A DNA stretch of 64,000 nt from Edaphobacter dinghuensis (GTDB lineage: Bacteria > Acidobacteriota > Terriglobia > Terriglobales > Acidobacteriaceae), in the NCBI RefSeq assembly GCF_014640335.1, contig NZ_BMGT01000003.1, positions 727,149 to 791,148 of the forward strand, given 5' to 3'. Below, in pieces: positions 36,831-46,008 of the stretch; position 1 is the stretch's first letter, and each line of letters opens with the position of its first letter. A program made the position numbers and the translations under genes. Below the pieces are notes generated by a model. That model ran no database searches, had not been told where the DNA came from, and worked only from the letters and a program-made list of their open reading frames with translations.

Positions 36831-38508
36831 CTTCTCCTGCGGGTTGGACTGAGTGAGGAAGGGCCGCCGAGAGGTGGCCGAGAGTTGCGCGACGGGCGAT
36901 GACCTTTCCGTCGACAGCGATCGAGAGCCCCTGGCCGCGATGGTAGCGGTGGCCGGTGGAGTCCCAGGCAATGGTCAGAAGGTGATGGTGATAAGGCAGC
37001 GCGTCGATGGCGAACCAGGGCCACGCTTTGGGGTCGATGGCCGGGGTGATCTCGATGGTGTCGTCGGCGCGAGGGCGAAGGCCGATGAGGCCGGTAATCA
37101 GGGGGTCGGCAAAGCCGGAGTGGTTGTAGTAGTTGCCGCGGCCGACCTGCTTATGTTTTTGGAGGAGCATGTCTTTGGCGATCCACTCGTCGGTGTCGGC
37201 GTCGTAGTCTTCATCGATCCAGTCGATGAGCCTGCCGTTGGGCAGGTGAATATGCTGGGCCAGAACGTAGCGCGAGAAGAGAAGGCGGTAGTCCTTGAAG
37301 TCGATGGTGTGGGAGCCGGGCGAATCGAGATAGGCCGCCATGGCGTTGAGAGTCTGGGTCATGGCAAAGGGCCACGCGGGGCCGTTCCAGGTGCACTGGT
37401 CGGAGGAGACAAAGCGGAAGCGCGGGCTGCGGCGCTCGGCGGTGGTGGCTCCATACTTGCCGTCGAAGCCTTGAGGGTCGAAGAGCTGGTTCCAGGCGAC
37501 GGCGTGGCTAGGCGCGGGAGAGGAGAAGTTCCACGGGTTATAGCCGATTAGCTCGCGGACGCCAGCGAGCTTGAGGATGGTGCCAGGATCGATGAACTTC
37601 TTCTCCGCGCGGATGCCGGAGTCCTTGGCGGGGGAGACGACCTCGTAGAACTGGTCTCTGGGGTTCCACAGGACGGTTTCGATCAGGCGGTTCAGCTTGT
37701 CAGCTTTGGCTGTGTACTCGTTGGCTAACTGCTGGTTGCGAGCAAGCAGCGCAGTGGCGGCGATGGCTCGTGCGTCCGAGACCATATAGCTGTTGAGCGT
37801 GGGCCGATAGCCGTCGCCGGAGATGGACTTCTCCATGGCGTCCCGGGTGTCGATGGACCAGAAGAGGCCGTTGGAGTCTTGCTGGGCGGTCTCCCAGTCG
37901 TGGTAGACGCGAGTCAGTTGCGGTAGCAGCGAGGTAGCAAGTGATCTGTCGCCGTTGGCGAGCGTGACTGCACGGACGGCGGTGGCCATGGCGGCGGAGT
38001 ACTTGCGGATGTTGGGGGAGCCGGGGACGTCGGGCTTATACCAGAAGCGGGCGTCGTCTTCGGCGATGGCCTCGGTGTGAAGCCAGCGGGCTTCGCCGAG
38101 ATGGAAGGGGGCGGCATCGACGAGCGCACCGTAGGAGCCGTCAGGATGTTCCGGGTTGGGGAAGTTGGGCTTAGGCAGCCACTCGGTGATGACGTAACCG
38201 GTGGGTGTATCGACGACGTGTTTTTTGAAGGCGTACCAGCGGAAGTAATACATCTCCTCGGTGGCTTTGTCGGGAGAGTCGAAGAAGGGAATCTCCTGCT
38301 GCATCCATGGCCACGCCGCTTCGGCAGGCTGCCCGGAGGAGGACGGCTCACCGTTGTAAATCTTGCCGGTAGCGGCGAGCTCGTCGGCTTCGAAGGTGGT
38401 GACGTAGTGGCGGTAGTTGGCCGGGTTGAGGAGAGGAGGCTGGGCGAAGGCGGCAGCAGACGCTAAGAAGAGGAGAAGGGCGGCGCGGGCTGAGGTATTG
38501 GAGGACAT
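36811..38508 (-). CDS. GH63/MGH1-like (alpha/alpha)6-barrel glycoside hydrolase
   Basis: A predicted exported enzyme of 565 residues (signal 1-22, ending in AFAQ). The whole protein is an (alpha/alpha)6 barrel with FRWYAFKKHVV (about 88-98), DSNGLFWSIDTRDAMEKSI, TLNSYMVSDARAIA, WNGPAWPFAMTQTL and GRGNYYNHSGFADPLITGLIG, typical of MGH1-like proteins. Family members hydrolyse alpha-glucosidic or alpha-mannosidic bonds, but many in polysaccharide loci are unassigned. It overlaps the start of the FGE/sialidase gene by 20 bp, so these genes form an operon with the GH43-like gene. Confidence 0.78.
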   Translation of the reverse strand: MSSNTSARAALLLFLASAAAFAQPPLLNPANYRHYVTTFEADELAATGKIYNGEPSSSGQPAEAAWPWMQQEIPFFDSPDKATEEMYYFRWYAFKKHVVDTPTGYVITEWLPKPNFPNPEHPDGSYGALVDAAPFHLGEARWLHTEAIAEDDARFWYKPDVPGSPNIRKYSAAMATAVRAVTLANGDRSLATSLLPQLTRVYHDWETAQQDSNGLFWSIDTRDAMEKSISGDGYRPTLNSYMVSDARAIAATALLARNQQLANEYTAKADKLNRLIETVLWNPRDQFYEVVSPAKDSGIRAEKKFIDPGTILKLAGVRELIGYNPWNFSSPAPSHAVAWNQLFDPQGFDGKYGATTAERRSPRFRFVSSDQCTWNGPAWPFAMTQTLNAMAAYLDSPGSHTIDFKDYRLLFSRYVLAQHIHLPNGRLIDWIDEDYDADTDEWIAKDMLLQKHKQVGRGNYYNHSGFADPLITGLIGLRPRADDTIEITPAIDPKAWPWFAIDALPYHHHLLTIAWDSTGHRYHRGQGLSIAVDGKVIARRATLGHLSAALPHSVQPAGEDVDPRN

Positions 38509-38705
38509 AATGGCAGTCGACGGAGTTCACTATAGCGAACGAAAGTTGGAGTGGGCAACGAGAAATGAAAATTATATGACAAATACGAAAGTAGATTAGG
38601 CGATCCTGCGCAGAACACGAGGCTCCGGCGATGGGGGCAAAGGTCGATCTGTGGATTTTGCGCAGTCTCTACAGCCACCTGAAAGGCACGTGGAGGCTAG
38701 GCATT

Positions 38706-38732
38706 GCAAAAACGAATTCCGCTTTGCGGATT
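38706..38732 (-). terminator. Possible terminator of the CE15-like esterase gene
   Basis: On the minus strand TCCGC-AAA-GCGGA forms a short stem followed by ATTCGTTTTTG. It lies about 30 bp past the esterase stop codon. The stem is only 5 bp, so this is tentative. Confidence 0.45.
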
Positions 38733-38759
38733 GGCCGGTGGCTCACATAACGTCGTCAG

Positions 38760-40145
38760 TTATCGAGAAATCGGCGATGGAGATGTGGCGGTGGCAACGG
38801 AGGCAGGAGTTTGTTTACCCCAGAGATTGTCGAGGAAGAGGATGTAGTTCTCCCAGTCGAAGTCTGTGACGTCATGTTTGCCGGTGCGCTCGTGATAGGC
38901 GACGAATCCGTCGAGGCCGATGGGATGATCGATGGCAGGAGGCTGCGCATTGGGTGGCAGGGCGGGTTTGCCGAGAAGGGTGTAGACGCGGGATGCGCTG
39001 AGGGCGGAGAGAAACTCGCCTTTAGGATCGGACCACTCGTCGCCCTGTGCCGAGGCAACATAGAGTGGGCGTGGAGCCATGAGGGAGACAAGGAGGTTAC
39101 CGTCGGCGGGGATCTCGGAGTCGTGACCGACCCACTTGGCGTAGTTGGGGCAGAACCAGTAAGGGAAAGAGTGCTCAAGGTGATAGACGGTTTCGCCAAG
39201 AGCGCGACGCTGGATGGACTGGCCGCCATGGCCGCTCTCGGTCGAGAGCAGGGCATCGAAACGCGGGTCCTGGGCAGCGGCCCAGTCGGCGGCTTTGCCG
39301 AGGCGGCTGTGTCCGGTGACGGCGATATGGTTAGGGTCGATGCGTGGATCAACGAGGAGGGAATCGAGAGCACGAGAGAGACCCCATGCCCAGGCACCGA
39401 CGGCTCCCCAGGCGTTGGGCGCGGCGAGTTGAACAGGCGTGCTGTAGAGGTTGCGGACGCTGTACTGGGCTGCGTCTTTGAAGTCGGCTTCGAGATCGCC
39501 GTAGTAGATAGTCGCGAGCCCATAGCCGTGGGTGAGAAGCATCCGTACCTGCCACTGTTGAGTGGCGGTACCGCGGGTGCTGTCGGCGGGAAGCTCGTGG
39601 AGAAGAGTGGATGATCCCTTGGGCTTGGACCAGAGCGGAGTCGGGAGGATGCCGGGATCATCCACGACAGACTGATTGCCGGTGAAGTTCAGACCGAGCA
39701 CGATCGGAATCGGGCGATGTGCGGCGACCGCGGCAGCGGGGAGATAGAGCAGGATACGAAGGTTGTGCAGGGCTTCGGCTGGAGGAGTGATACCCGGTGC
39801 AGACTCGAAGGTGAGATCGATTTGCTCGCGGACGGCGAGGCCGTCGAGGGCGTGATCGTTGTGTTCGACGACGCGGGCGTGAGCGACGGCGTGGAGGGCG
39901 GCGGGAGGTGTGACGCCGAAGACATTCTCTTCGAAGAGGTGCAGAATCTCGGGCCGGCGCTCAGTGGTCCACTGCTTGGCCGTGGTGACGGGAGCGCCGT
40001 TGGAGAGGCGGAGGGGATCGAGCAGGGTATAGGGGGCTATCTTCGATTCGTCGTAGTTGTAGCCGGGGATGTGCTGGGCCGGAGCGCGAAGGAGGGAAAG
40101 GAGGACGACGGGGAGGAGGGCTGCGATTAAGTAATGTCTCGCCAT
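38760..40145 (-). CDS. Glucuronoyl esterase-like protein, CE15 family
   Basis: A predicted exported alpha/beta hydrolase of about 461 residues. The ATG used here opens a signal peptide (LIAALLPVVLLSLLRAPAQ); an in-frame start 57 bp upstream would overlap the divergent gene's region. The nucleophile elbow is VTGHSRLGKAA (Ser280), close to the CE15 GxSRxGK pattern. A conserved Glu segment (STESGHGG, about 301-308) and the likely catalytic His near RTGKHDVTDFDW follow. CE15 enzymes split ester bonds between 4-O-methyl-glucuronic acid and lignin alcohols; acidobacterial homologues can have broader specificity. The gene lies 251 bp upstream of the GH63-like gene on the same strand, with a hairpin between. 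Confidence 0.82.
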   Translation of the reverse strand: MARHYLIAALLPVVLLSLLRAPAQHIPGYNYDESKIAPYTLLDPLRLSNGAPVTTAKQWTTERRPEILHLFEENVFGVTPPAALHAVAHARVVEHNDHALDGLAVREQIDLTFESAPGITPPAEALHNLRILLYLPAAAVAAHRPIPIVLGLNFTGNQSVVDDPGILPTPLWSKPKGSSTLLHELPADSTRGTATQQWQVRMLLTHGYGLATIYYGDLEADFKDAAQYSVRNLYSTPVQLAAPNAWGAVGAWAWGLSRALDSLLVDPRIDPNHIAVTGHSRLGKAADWAAAQDPRFDALLSTESGHGGQSIQRRALGETVYHLEHSFPYWFCPNYAKWVGHDSEIPADGNLLVSLMAPRPLYVASAQGDEWSDPKGEFLSALSASRVYTLLGKPALPPNAQPPAIDHPIGLDGFVAYHERTGKHDVTDFDWENYILFLDNLWGKQTPASVATATSPSPISR

Positions 40146-40276
40146 GTGGTCTGATGATCTCCGCGGTGCGTAGATGAGTTTATTACTGAAAGTAAATGGC
40201 ACCTAGTGAAAACTCTTTCTTGACAGAAGCATATGGCGCAGGTTGCCATAGATGGCGAGTGCTTGAGGATGGTTTT

Positions 40277-42208
40277 TTGAACGAGAACAGATTGCGTTGT
40301 GTACGAGTGCTGGGATGCATGGGGCTGCTCGCGTTATGTGCAGGCAAGGTATGGGGACAGCAGGCGCTGCGGCTGCCGGAGGCCCAACCGGTAATGCAGG
40401 AGGCAGCGCAACGATTTACGTTTGCTTCGGATGGACCTGCCGGGCCAGGATGGACCAGGCCGGATGCGATTGCGCGGGTATATGGGAATGAGTCGCTTCC
40501 GGTGCTGTTTCGGCGGACACTGCGACTGGATCAGGATGTGCCGCGGGAGTCGAAGCTGTCGTGGATCTTTACCGGGCCGCATGCCGGGTTGACGGTGGAG
40601 CTGACGGACACGAAGGTGCATTTGGTGGAGAGGTATTACGACTCGGTGGCGCTGAGCGGCGGAAGCTATCCGGACAAGGTGGTGCGCGAGCAGGAGCGAC
40701 AGTTTGTAGGGCATGTGCGCGAGTTGACGGTAGTGGCGGATGCTCATCTTTCGGTGATGGTGATACTGAACGGAGAGAAGGTGATCGAGGCTCCGCTGGT
40801 CTTCGACCTGACGCGGCAGCAGTTGATGTTTTCCGGTCCGCGGAACGAGCACATGGTTTTATCAGGAGCGCTGCTCAAAGAGAGGACCGGTGAGACGACA
40901 GTATCGGTTGAGCCAGGCAAGACGCACCAGGTGATGTTGGGATTTGGTGGTAGCCCCAGTATTCCGGCCTACGCTGAACTGAGTGACGAGGGCAAGAAGG
41001 AGTACTGGGCGATCCTGCGTCGGTACAACCTGCTGATCGATCGCGAGTACCCGATGGGCACGCAGATGAAGCAGGACCTGTCGAATGTAGACGATCTGCA
41101 CGATGCGACTCCTCATTACTATGGCGACAACTTTCCTAACGGAGAGGTCTCGGACTTTGAGTACAGCAGGAAGACGCGCGAGATGGGCGGCATGGTGCTG
41201 TACGAGATGTGGGCGCTGCCTTCGTGGGCGATTGAGGCTTATACCAACACGGGTAAACCGGTAATCGACGCGTGGGGCAAGGTCGTAAAGAAGGCGGCGA
41301 AGCCTGACGTGTATGCGCGAACGGTGGTGGAGTTCTGCCGGAAGGCGAAGGAACGTTCGGGAGCGGCGCCGGAGATTGTCGGGATCGAGAACGAGGTGGA
41401 GCAGCCGCCACAGGTCTTCGCCGCGATGACGACGGCGCTGCGCAAAGCGCTTGATGCCGCGGGATTTCAAACGACGAAGATTCAGATGGCCGATGCGCCC
41501 TATATGTGGATAGCTGTGAATCGGGTGAAGGATTTGAAGGGCTATCCCGAGGCATGGAAGGCCACCGATTACACGGCGGCGCATCAGTACGACTACCAGG
41601 AGTTTCTGGCAAATCCGGATATGTATGACGAGCGTCTGCAGTCGATGCGAGAGGAGAGCGAAGGTAAGCCGTTTCTGGCGACGGAGATCTGCCTGAACGA
41701 TGGAGCTTATCAAGAGCCTTCGTATCGCGTGGCGTTACAGGTGGGACAGTTATACCAGAAGGATTTGACCGAACTGGACGCCGAAGCCCTGATGTATTGC
41801 TGGCTTCTGCTCGATGTGGAACAGCCGACATTTGGAAGCTCGCGATCGTTGTTGGTGCCGGACAGATCGCAAGGTGAAGTACCGGTGGCATCGAGCTTCG
41901 AGTTACGGGTGTTGGGGGCCTTCAGCCGGCACGTGCTCAAAGGGATGAAGCGGGTAGAGTCGGAGAGCGGTGATAAGGACCTGTTGACGGCGGCGTTTAC
42001 CGACGGCACGAAGAGCTCGTTGATTGTGATGAACCGGTCGATCGAGGCAAAGAGGTTGAATGTGGAATGGAAAGGCCCGAAGTGGACGCGGATGGAGAAG
42101 ACGAGCTTTTACTTGGAGAATGTCGAGAGCGCGGCACCGGAAGAGGTTGTGGTTCAGTCGGGTGAGATCGTGACGTTGTCGAACTTCAGCGCGGAAGAAC
42201 AAAAGTGA
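40277..42208 (+). CDS. GH30-like clan-A glycoside hydrolase with N-terminal sandwich
   Basis: A predicted exported enzyme of about 643 residues. No ATG fits: the longest frame would begin inside the divergent esterase region. The TTG at 40277 has GAGGA upstream and starts a plausible signal peptide (ending AGKVWGQ). A beta-sandwich region (about 40-200) precedes a clan-A barrel: QVMLGFGGSPSIPAYAEL near 218-235, VLYEMWALPSWAIEAY near 307-322, acid/base Glu373 in IVGIENEVEQ and nucleophile Glu470 in FLATEICLND. A small C-terminal sandwich follows. GH30 members cleave glucuronoxylan, galactan or beta-glucosides. The next gene overlaps by 4 bp. Confidence 0.75.
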   Translation: MNENRLRCVRVLGCMGLLALCAGKVWGQQALRLPEAQPVMQEAAQRFTFASDGPAGPGWTRPDAIARVYGNESLPVLFRRTLRLDQDVPRESKLSWIFTGPHAGLTVELTDTKVHLVERYYDSVALSGGSYPDKVVREQERQFVGHVRELTVVADAHLSVMVILNGEKVIEAPLVFDLTRQQLMFSGPRNEHMVLSGALLKERTGETTVSVEPGKTHQVMLGFGGSPSIPAYAELSDEGKKEYWAILRRYNLLIDREYPMGTQMKQDLSNVDDLHDATPHYYGDNFPNGEVSDFEYSRKTREMGGMVLYEMWALPSWAIEAYTNTGKPVIDAWGKVVKKAAKPDVYARTVVEFCRKAKERSGAAPEIVGIENEVEQPPQVFAAMTTALRKALDAAGFQTTKIQMADAPYMWIAVNRVKDLKGYPEAWKATDYTAAHQYDYQEFLANPDMYDERLQSMREESEGKPFLATEICLNDGAYQEPSYRVALQVGQLYQKDLTELDAEALMYCWLLLDVEQPTFGSSRSLLVPDRSQGEVPVASSFELRVLGAFSRHVLKGMKRVESESGDKDLLTAAFTDGTKSSLIVMNRSIEAKRLNVEWKGPKWTRMEKTSFYLENVESAAPEEVVVQSGEIVTLSNFSAEEQK

Positions 42209-43350
42209 GGATGAAAGTGGCAATAAGTGGAATGCGATGGCTGGTGGCTGCGGCGGTAATAGCTTGTGGCGTGGGAGCAAGAGCCCAGGTGGCGCACAAC
42301 ACAGATGCAGGAGTTCAGCCGAAGGGCGAGATGATCTTTCAGCCGGGATCGGCCGGGTTTGCGCAGTGCCACGCTTCGACAGTAGTGGAGTTGAAGGACG
42401 GCGGATTAATGGCTGCGTGGTTTGGAGGAGCAAGGGAAGGCGCGCCGGATGTGGCGATATGGACCTCGCGTTATGAGCATGGTGTCTGGTCGAAGCCGGT
42501 AGAGGCCGCTCGTGCAAAGGGCGTGCCGACGTGGAACCCTGTGCTGTTTCATACGAAGGACGGGCGGCTGTGGCTTTACTACAAGGCAGGCAAGGATACG
42601 GGAAGCTGGTCGGGCCAGCGGATGTGGAGCAAGGACGAGGGGAATACCTGGTCGAAGCCCGAGCAGCTACCTGCAGGTCTGCTGGGGCCAATTCGGGCGA
42701 AGCCGCTTGTGCTGGCTGACGGAACGGTGGTGAGCGGCTCCTCGGTTGAGGCTTATAAGACATGGGCGGTGTGGATCGAGCGTAGCGTGAACAACGCGGA
42801 GACGTGGAAAAAGATTGGGCCGATGGTGGTGACCGAGGCGCAGGACAAGGCGGAGCCGCCGTCACCCGAACCGCCGATGGACAGCATGGAGCTACGCAAG
42901 AAGGACCATGAACCGCGGACATTTGAAGGCATTATTCAGCCCTCGGTCGTACGCATGGGTGGAAGGCATCTGCGCTTTTATGCGCGGTCGAAGACATTGG
43001 CATCGAAGGTGGTGGTGGCGGACTCCTTCGATGACGGTGTGACCTGGGGCAAGACACGCTTCATTGATGTGCCGAATAACAACTCGGGGCTGGATGTAGT
43101 GGTACTGAAAGATGGGCGCGTGGTGATGATCTTCAACGATACGCCAAGGGGAAGATCGCCGCTGAACCTTGCCGTGAGCCGCGATGGCGAGCACTTCCGC
43201 GTCTTTGCCACGCTGGAGCAGGGTGCGGGAGAGTATTCGTATCCAGCGCTGATTCAGGATAAAGACGGCGATCTGGATATGACGTATACCTGGCATCGGA
43301 CGGCGATCAAGCATATGCATCTTCCGTTGAAAGAAGTGCCGGCGCGCTGA
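42205..43350 (+). CDS. Sialidase-like (BNR) exported protein
   Basis: A predicted secreted six-bladed propeller of 381 residues with a signal peptide (ending GARAQ, about residue 28). Motifs are AQCHASTVVELKDGGLMAAWFGG (about 53-75), VPTWNPVLFHTKDGRLWLYYK, SKDEGNTWS and SFDDGVTWG Asp-boxes, GIIQPSVVRMGG and GEYSYPALIQDKDGDLDMTYTW. This set defines a sialidase-like family common in plants and soil bacteria, distinct from classical neuraminidases. Its substrate in plant-glycan loci is unknown; acidic sugars such as Kdo or Dha are possible but unproven. It overlaps the GH30-like gene by 4 bp and precedes the second GH78 by 77 bp, giving one operon. Confidence 0.8.
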   Translation: MRMKVAISGMRWLVAAAVIACGVGARAQVAHNTDAGVQPKGEMIFQPGSAGFAQCHASTVVELKDGGLMAAWFGGAREGAPDVAIWTSRYEHGVWSKPVEAARAKGVPTWNPVLFHTKDGRLWLYYKAGKDTGSWSGQRMWSKDEGNTWSKPEQLPAGLLGPIRAKPLVLADGTVVSGSSVEAYKTWAVWIERSVNNAETWKKIGPMVVTEAQDKAEPPSPEPPMDSMELRKKDHEPRTFEGIIQPSVVRMGGRHLRFYARSKTLASKVVVADSFDDGVTWGKTRFIDVPNNNSGLDVVVLKDGRVVMIFNDTPRGRSPLNLAVSRDGEHFRVFATLEQGAGEYSYPALIQDKDGDLDMTYTWHRTAIKHMHLPLKEVPAR

Positions 43351-43427
43351 TAGCGTTGTGGCGGACAATTGAAATTCGTATTGGGCCCGGGGCCTGCGTG
43401 TTGCAAGAGATCGAGTGAGGTTCGTGC

Positions 43428-45974
43428 ATGAAGAAGCTGGTTGTGTTGGCAGTGTTGCTGTTGGTATCGGTGGCGGGATACACCGCGTGGGCGCAGGACC
43501 TGCCACTGACGCAGACTCTGGTGCCGAGTACGATCTCTCCGCTGGACCCGACGCGTGAGATGACTGCGGCGCCGGTGCTCGAAGGGCGTATTCATAAGCC
43601 ATTGCCTGAGGAGTATGTGTGGACGGCAGCAGAGGCAAAAAGCGACAAGCTGATCTATACGTTTCCTGCGATTACTGAGCAGACGGAGCCGCATTATTTT
43701 CGCGCTCACTTTCAGGTGATGGCTGTGCCAAAGGAGGCAACGCTTTACATTGCAGGGCCACGCTCAGTCTCGGTCTGGATCAATGGACAGCTCGCGGAAA
43801 AGGTGGCGAGTGATACAAGCTCGCCGCTGGGAATGCATGTGTTTGCCATGCCGGTGGTGAAGTTGCTGCATACCGGAGCGAATGTGATTGCGATTGAAGC
43901 TGTGCGCGGGCGTGGCGTTACGGGTTTTGCAAACAGCGCGTTGGTACGGCAGCAGACCTTCGGCCAGGTGCTGGTAGCGAAGATTGTGCCGCGCGAGCCG
44001 GGTGTGGTGGCTGCTGATCTGATGCATAGCGGAAGTGACTGGAAGAGCTCGACGGTGGCGGAGAGCGGATGGCAGAGCGCGAGCTTTCATGACGCTGCGT
44101 GGAAGCCTGTGATGTCGCTCGGTGGAATCGAGAGCAACATTGAGCTGTTCCAATGGAACGCGGATGCGGGGCTCTATGACTGGCCGGGATATGACGGAAT
44201 CTCGCCGTTCCTGGCACATCTACCGCTGCATGTCGATAAGGTGCTGGCGAGTTATGCGGGACGCGGCAGCTTTGAGGGATTAGGGAATTTGACAAGCGAC
44301 AGCGGAGATGTGGTGGTGCATCTGCCTGCGGCGCAGGTAACGGATGCAAATGGGCCGAGCCTGTTTCTCGACTTTGGACGAGAGCTGACGGGAAGGCTCG
44401 AGATCGTGAGCGACTCGAATACGCCGATGAAGGTGACGGTGCAGTTGGGCGAATCGGAGTCCGAGGCGCTCAAGGTACCCTACCTGGGTGTCAACGAGAT
44501 GACGATTGCGCCGCATGGAGTGGGACACTCGCCCAAGTCGGCGTTTCGCTATGCGAAGGTGCGCTTTCTCGCGGGAGCGCCGGAACTGCGGATCAAGTCA
44601 ATTCACGCGGATCACATCTACTACCCGGTGAAGTACGAAGGCAGCTTCGAGAGCTCGGATGCGATGCTGAATCGGATTTGGGAGACAGGAGCGTACACGG
44701 CACATCTGTGCATGCAGGACGGCGTGTGGGACGCGAGTAAGAGAGATCGCGGGCGCTGGATGGGCGACCTCGATGTGAGCGGCCAGGTAATTGAAGATGT
44801 CTTTGCGGACAAGACCCTGATGGAGGACACGCTCGATCGTCTGCTGGGTGCCGATCCGAAGCAACTGGTGGACCAGCATGTAAACGGAATTCCGGGGTAC
44901 TCGTCGTTCTGGTTTACAGGAGTAGCCGATTTTTATCGGCATACAGGAGACAAGGCGTTTCTCGAGCGCGAGCACGATCGCATGTTGCAACTGCTAACGC
45001 TGGTTGACAGTGAGTTCGATGCACGCGGCATCTATGCGAACAAGAGCAATGTGTGGCTATACGTCGACTGGTCGCCAGATCTGAATGGAGATACGCCAGA
45101 GACGCGACGGGCAACGACGCTCGAGTTCGTTCGTGCCTATCACGCAGCCTCATACCTGCTGCACGAGATCGGCGATGAGACCAACGCGGCGAAGTATGCG
45201 CAACGAGCGGATACGGTGAAGGCCGCGGCAGAGAAGTATCTGACGGATGCTAAGACAGGAACCTTTGGTCCGCGCTGGCAGACCAATGCTGCGGCGGTGA
45301 TCAGCGGGGCAGCAGGGCCGGAGCGCTATACGGCGATCTGGAATGATGTGTTGTCGCAGGTTGGCAAGGATGCTGGGCCGGGACTCGGGCATGGGCCGAT
45401 CATGTCGCCTTATTACGGCGATTACGTGCTGAGGGCGATGGCAGAGATGGGGCATCGCGAGGATGCACTTCAGTGGATGCGCCAGTTTTGGGGCGGAATG
45501 CTCGATGAGGGAGCGACGAGCTTCTGGGAGGCGTATGACGTGGACTGGTACAAGGAAGACTTTCACGCATCGCTGCAAGCGGACAATCGCTCGGGGTACT
45601 TTGTCTCGCTCGCACATGGATGGTCGGCCGGCCCTACAGCATGGCTGACGCAGCAGGTATTGGGAGTTCAGCCGACAGGAGCAGGATTTGAGACCGTGAA
45701 TCTGCGGCCTGATCTGCTTGATCTCGAGTGGGTGAAGGGTACAGTGCCGACGCCGCGCGGGCTGATCACGGTGGATACGAAGAAAGCCAATACTGGGATG
45801 ACGCTCGTAGTCGATCTGCCTCAGGGAGTGGTAGCGAGGCTGTCGGTGCCAGTAGCTAAGGGGACTACGAGCGTAAGGGTGAATGGAGAAGTTGAAAAAG
45901 GAGAGAGTGTCGAAGGTGGGATGCGCTGTGTCGTGGTGTTAAAGCAGGCGGGACATTACGTCGTCGGCGAATAG
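43428..45974 (+). CDS. Alpha-L-rhamnosidase-like protein, GH78 (second paralogue)
   Basis: A predicted exported protein of 848 residues (signal 1-22, ending in AWAQ) with the same domain order as the GH78 at 18.7-21.2 kb: two N-terminal sandwiches, (alpha/alpha)6 barrel (about 395-740) and C-terminal sandwich. Shared segments include PLPEEYVWT, IAGPRSVSVWINGQL, GGIESNIELFQWNADAGLY and SFWEAYDVDWYKEDFHASLQAD. The catalytic-loop motif reads KRDRGRWMGDLDVSG, with Ser451 where the paralogue has Glu, so the general-acid residue may be lost or moved. GTGAGG lies upstream of the ATG. It is the third gene of the GH30-like operon. Confidence 0.85.
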   Translation: MKKLVVLAVLLLVSVAGYTAWAQDLPLTQTLVPSTISPLDPTREMTAAPVLEGRIHKPLPEEYVWTAAEAKSDKLIYTFPAITEQTEPHYFRAHFQVMAVPKEATLYIAGPRSVSVWINGQLAEKVASDTSSPLGMHVFAMPVVKLLHTGANVIAIEAVRGRGVTGFANSALVRQQTFGQVLVAKIVPREPGVVAADLMHSGSDWKSSTVAESGWQSASFHDAAWKPVMSLGGIESNIELFQWNADAGLYDWPGYDGISPFLAHLPLHVDKVLASYAGRGSFEGLGNLTSDSGDVVVHLPAAQVTDANGPSLFLDFGRELTGRLEIVSDSNTPMKVTVQLGESESEALKVPYLGVNEMTIAPHGVGHSPKSAFRYAKVRFLAGAPELRIKSIHADHIYYPVKYEGSFESSDAMLNRIWETGAYTAHLCMQDGVWDASKRDRGRWMGDLDVSGQVIEDVFADKTLMEDTLDRLLGADPKQLVDQHVNGIPGYSSFWFTGVADFYRHTGDKAFLEREHDRMLQLLTLVDSEFDARGIYANKSNVWLYVDWSPDLNGDTPETRRATTLEFVRAYHAASYLLHEIGDETNAAKYAQRADTVKAAAEKYLTDAKTGTFGPRWQTNAAAVISGAAGPERYTAIWNDVLSQVGKDAGPGLGHGPIMSPYYGDYVLRAMAEMGHREDALQWMRQFWGGMLDEGATSFWEAYDVDWYKEDFHASLQADNRSGYFVSLAHGWSAGPTAWLTQQVLGVQPTGAGFETVNLRPDLLDLEWVKGTVPTPRGLITVDTKKANTGMTLVVDLPQGVVARLSVPVAKGTTSVRVNGEVEKGESVEGGMRCVVVLKQAGHYVVGE

Positions 45975-45981
45975 AGCGCAA

Positions 45982-46007
45982 ATCGGCATCCGTTTCCAGA
46001 TGCCGGT
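45982..46007. terminator. Hairpin between convergent genes
   Basis: ATCGGCATC and GATGCCGGT form a 9-bp stem with one G-U pair around an 8-nt loop, directly between the stops of the convergent GH78 and Fe-ADH genes. No T tract follows on the plus strand, so its role as terminator is uncertain. Confidence 0.45.
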
Positions 46008-46008
46008 G

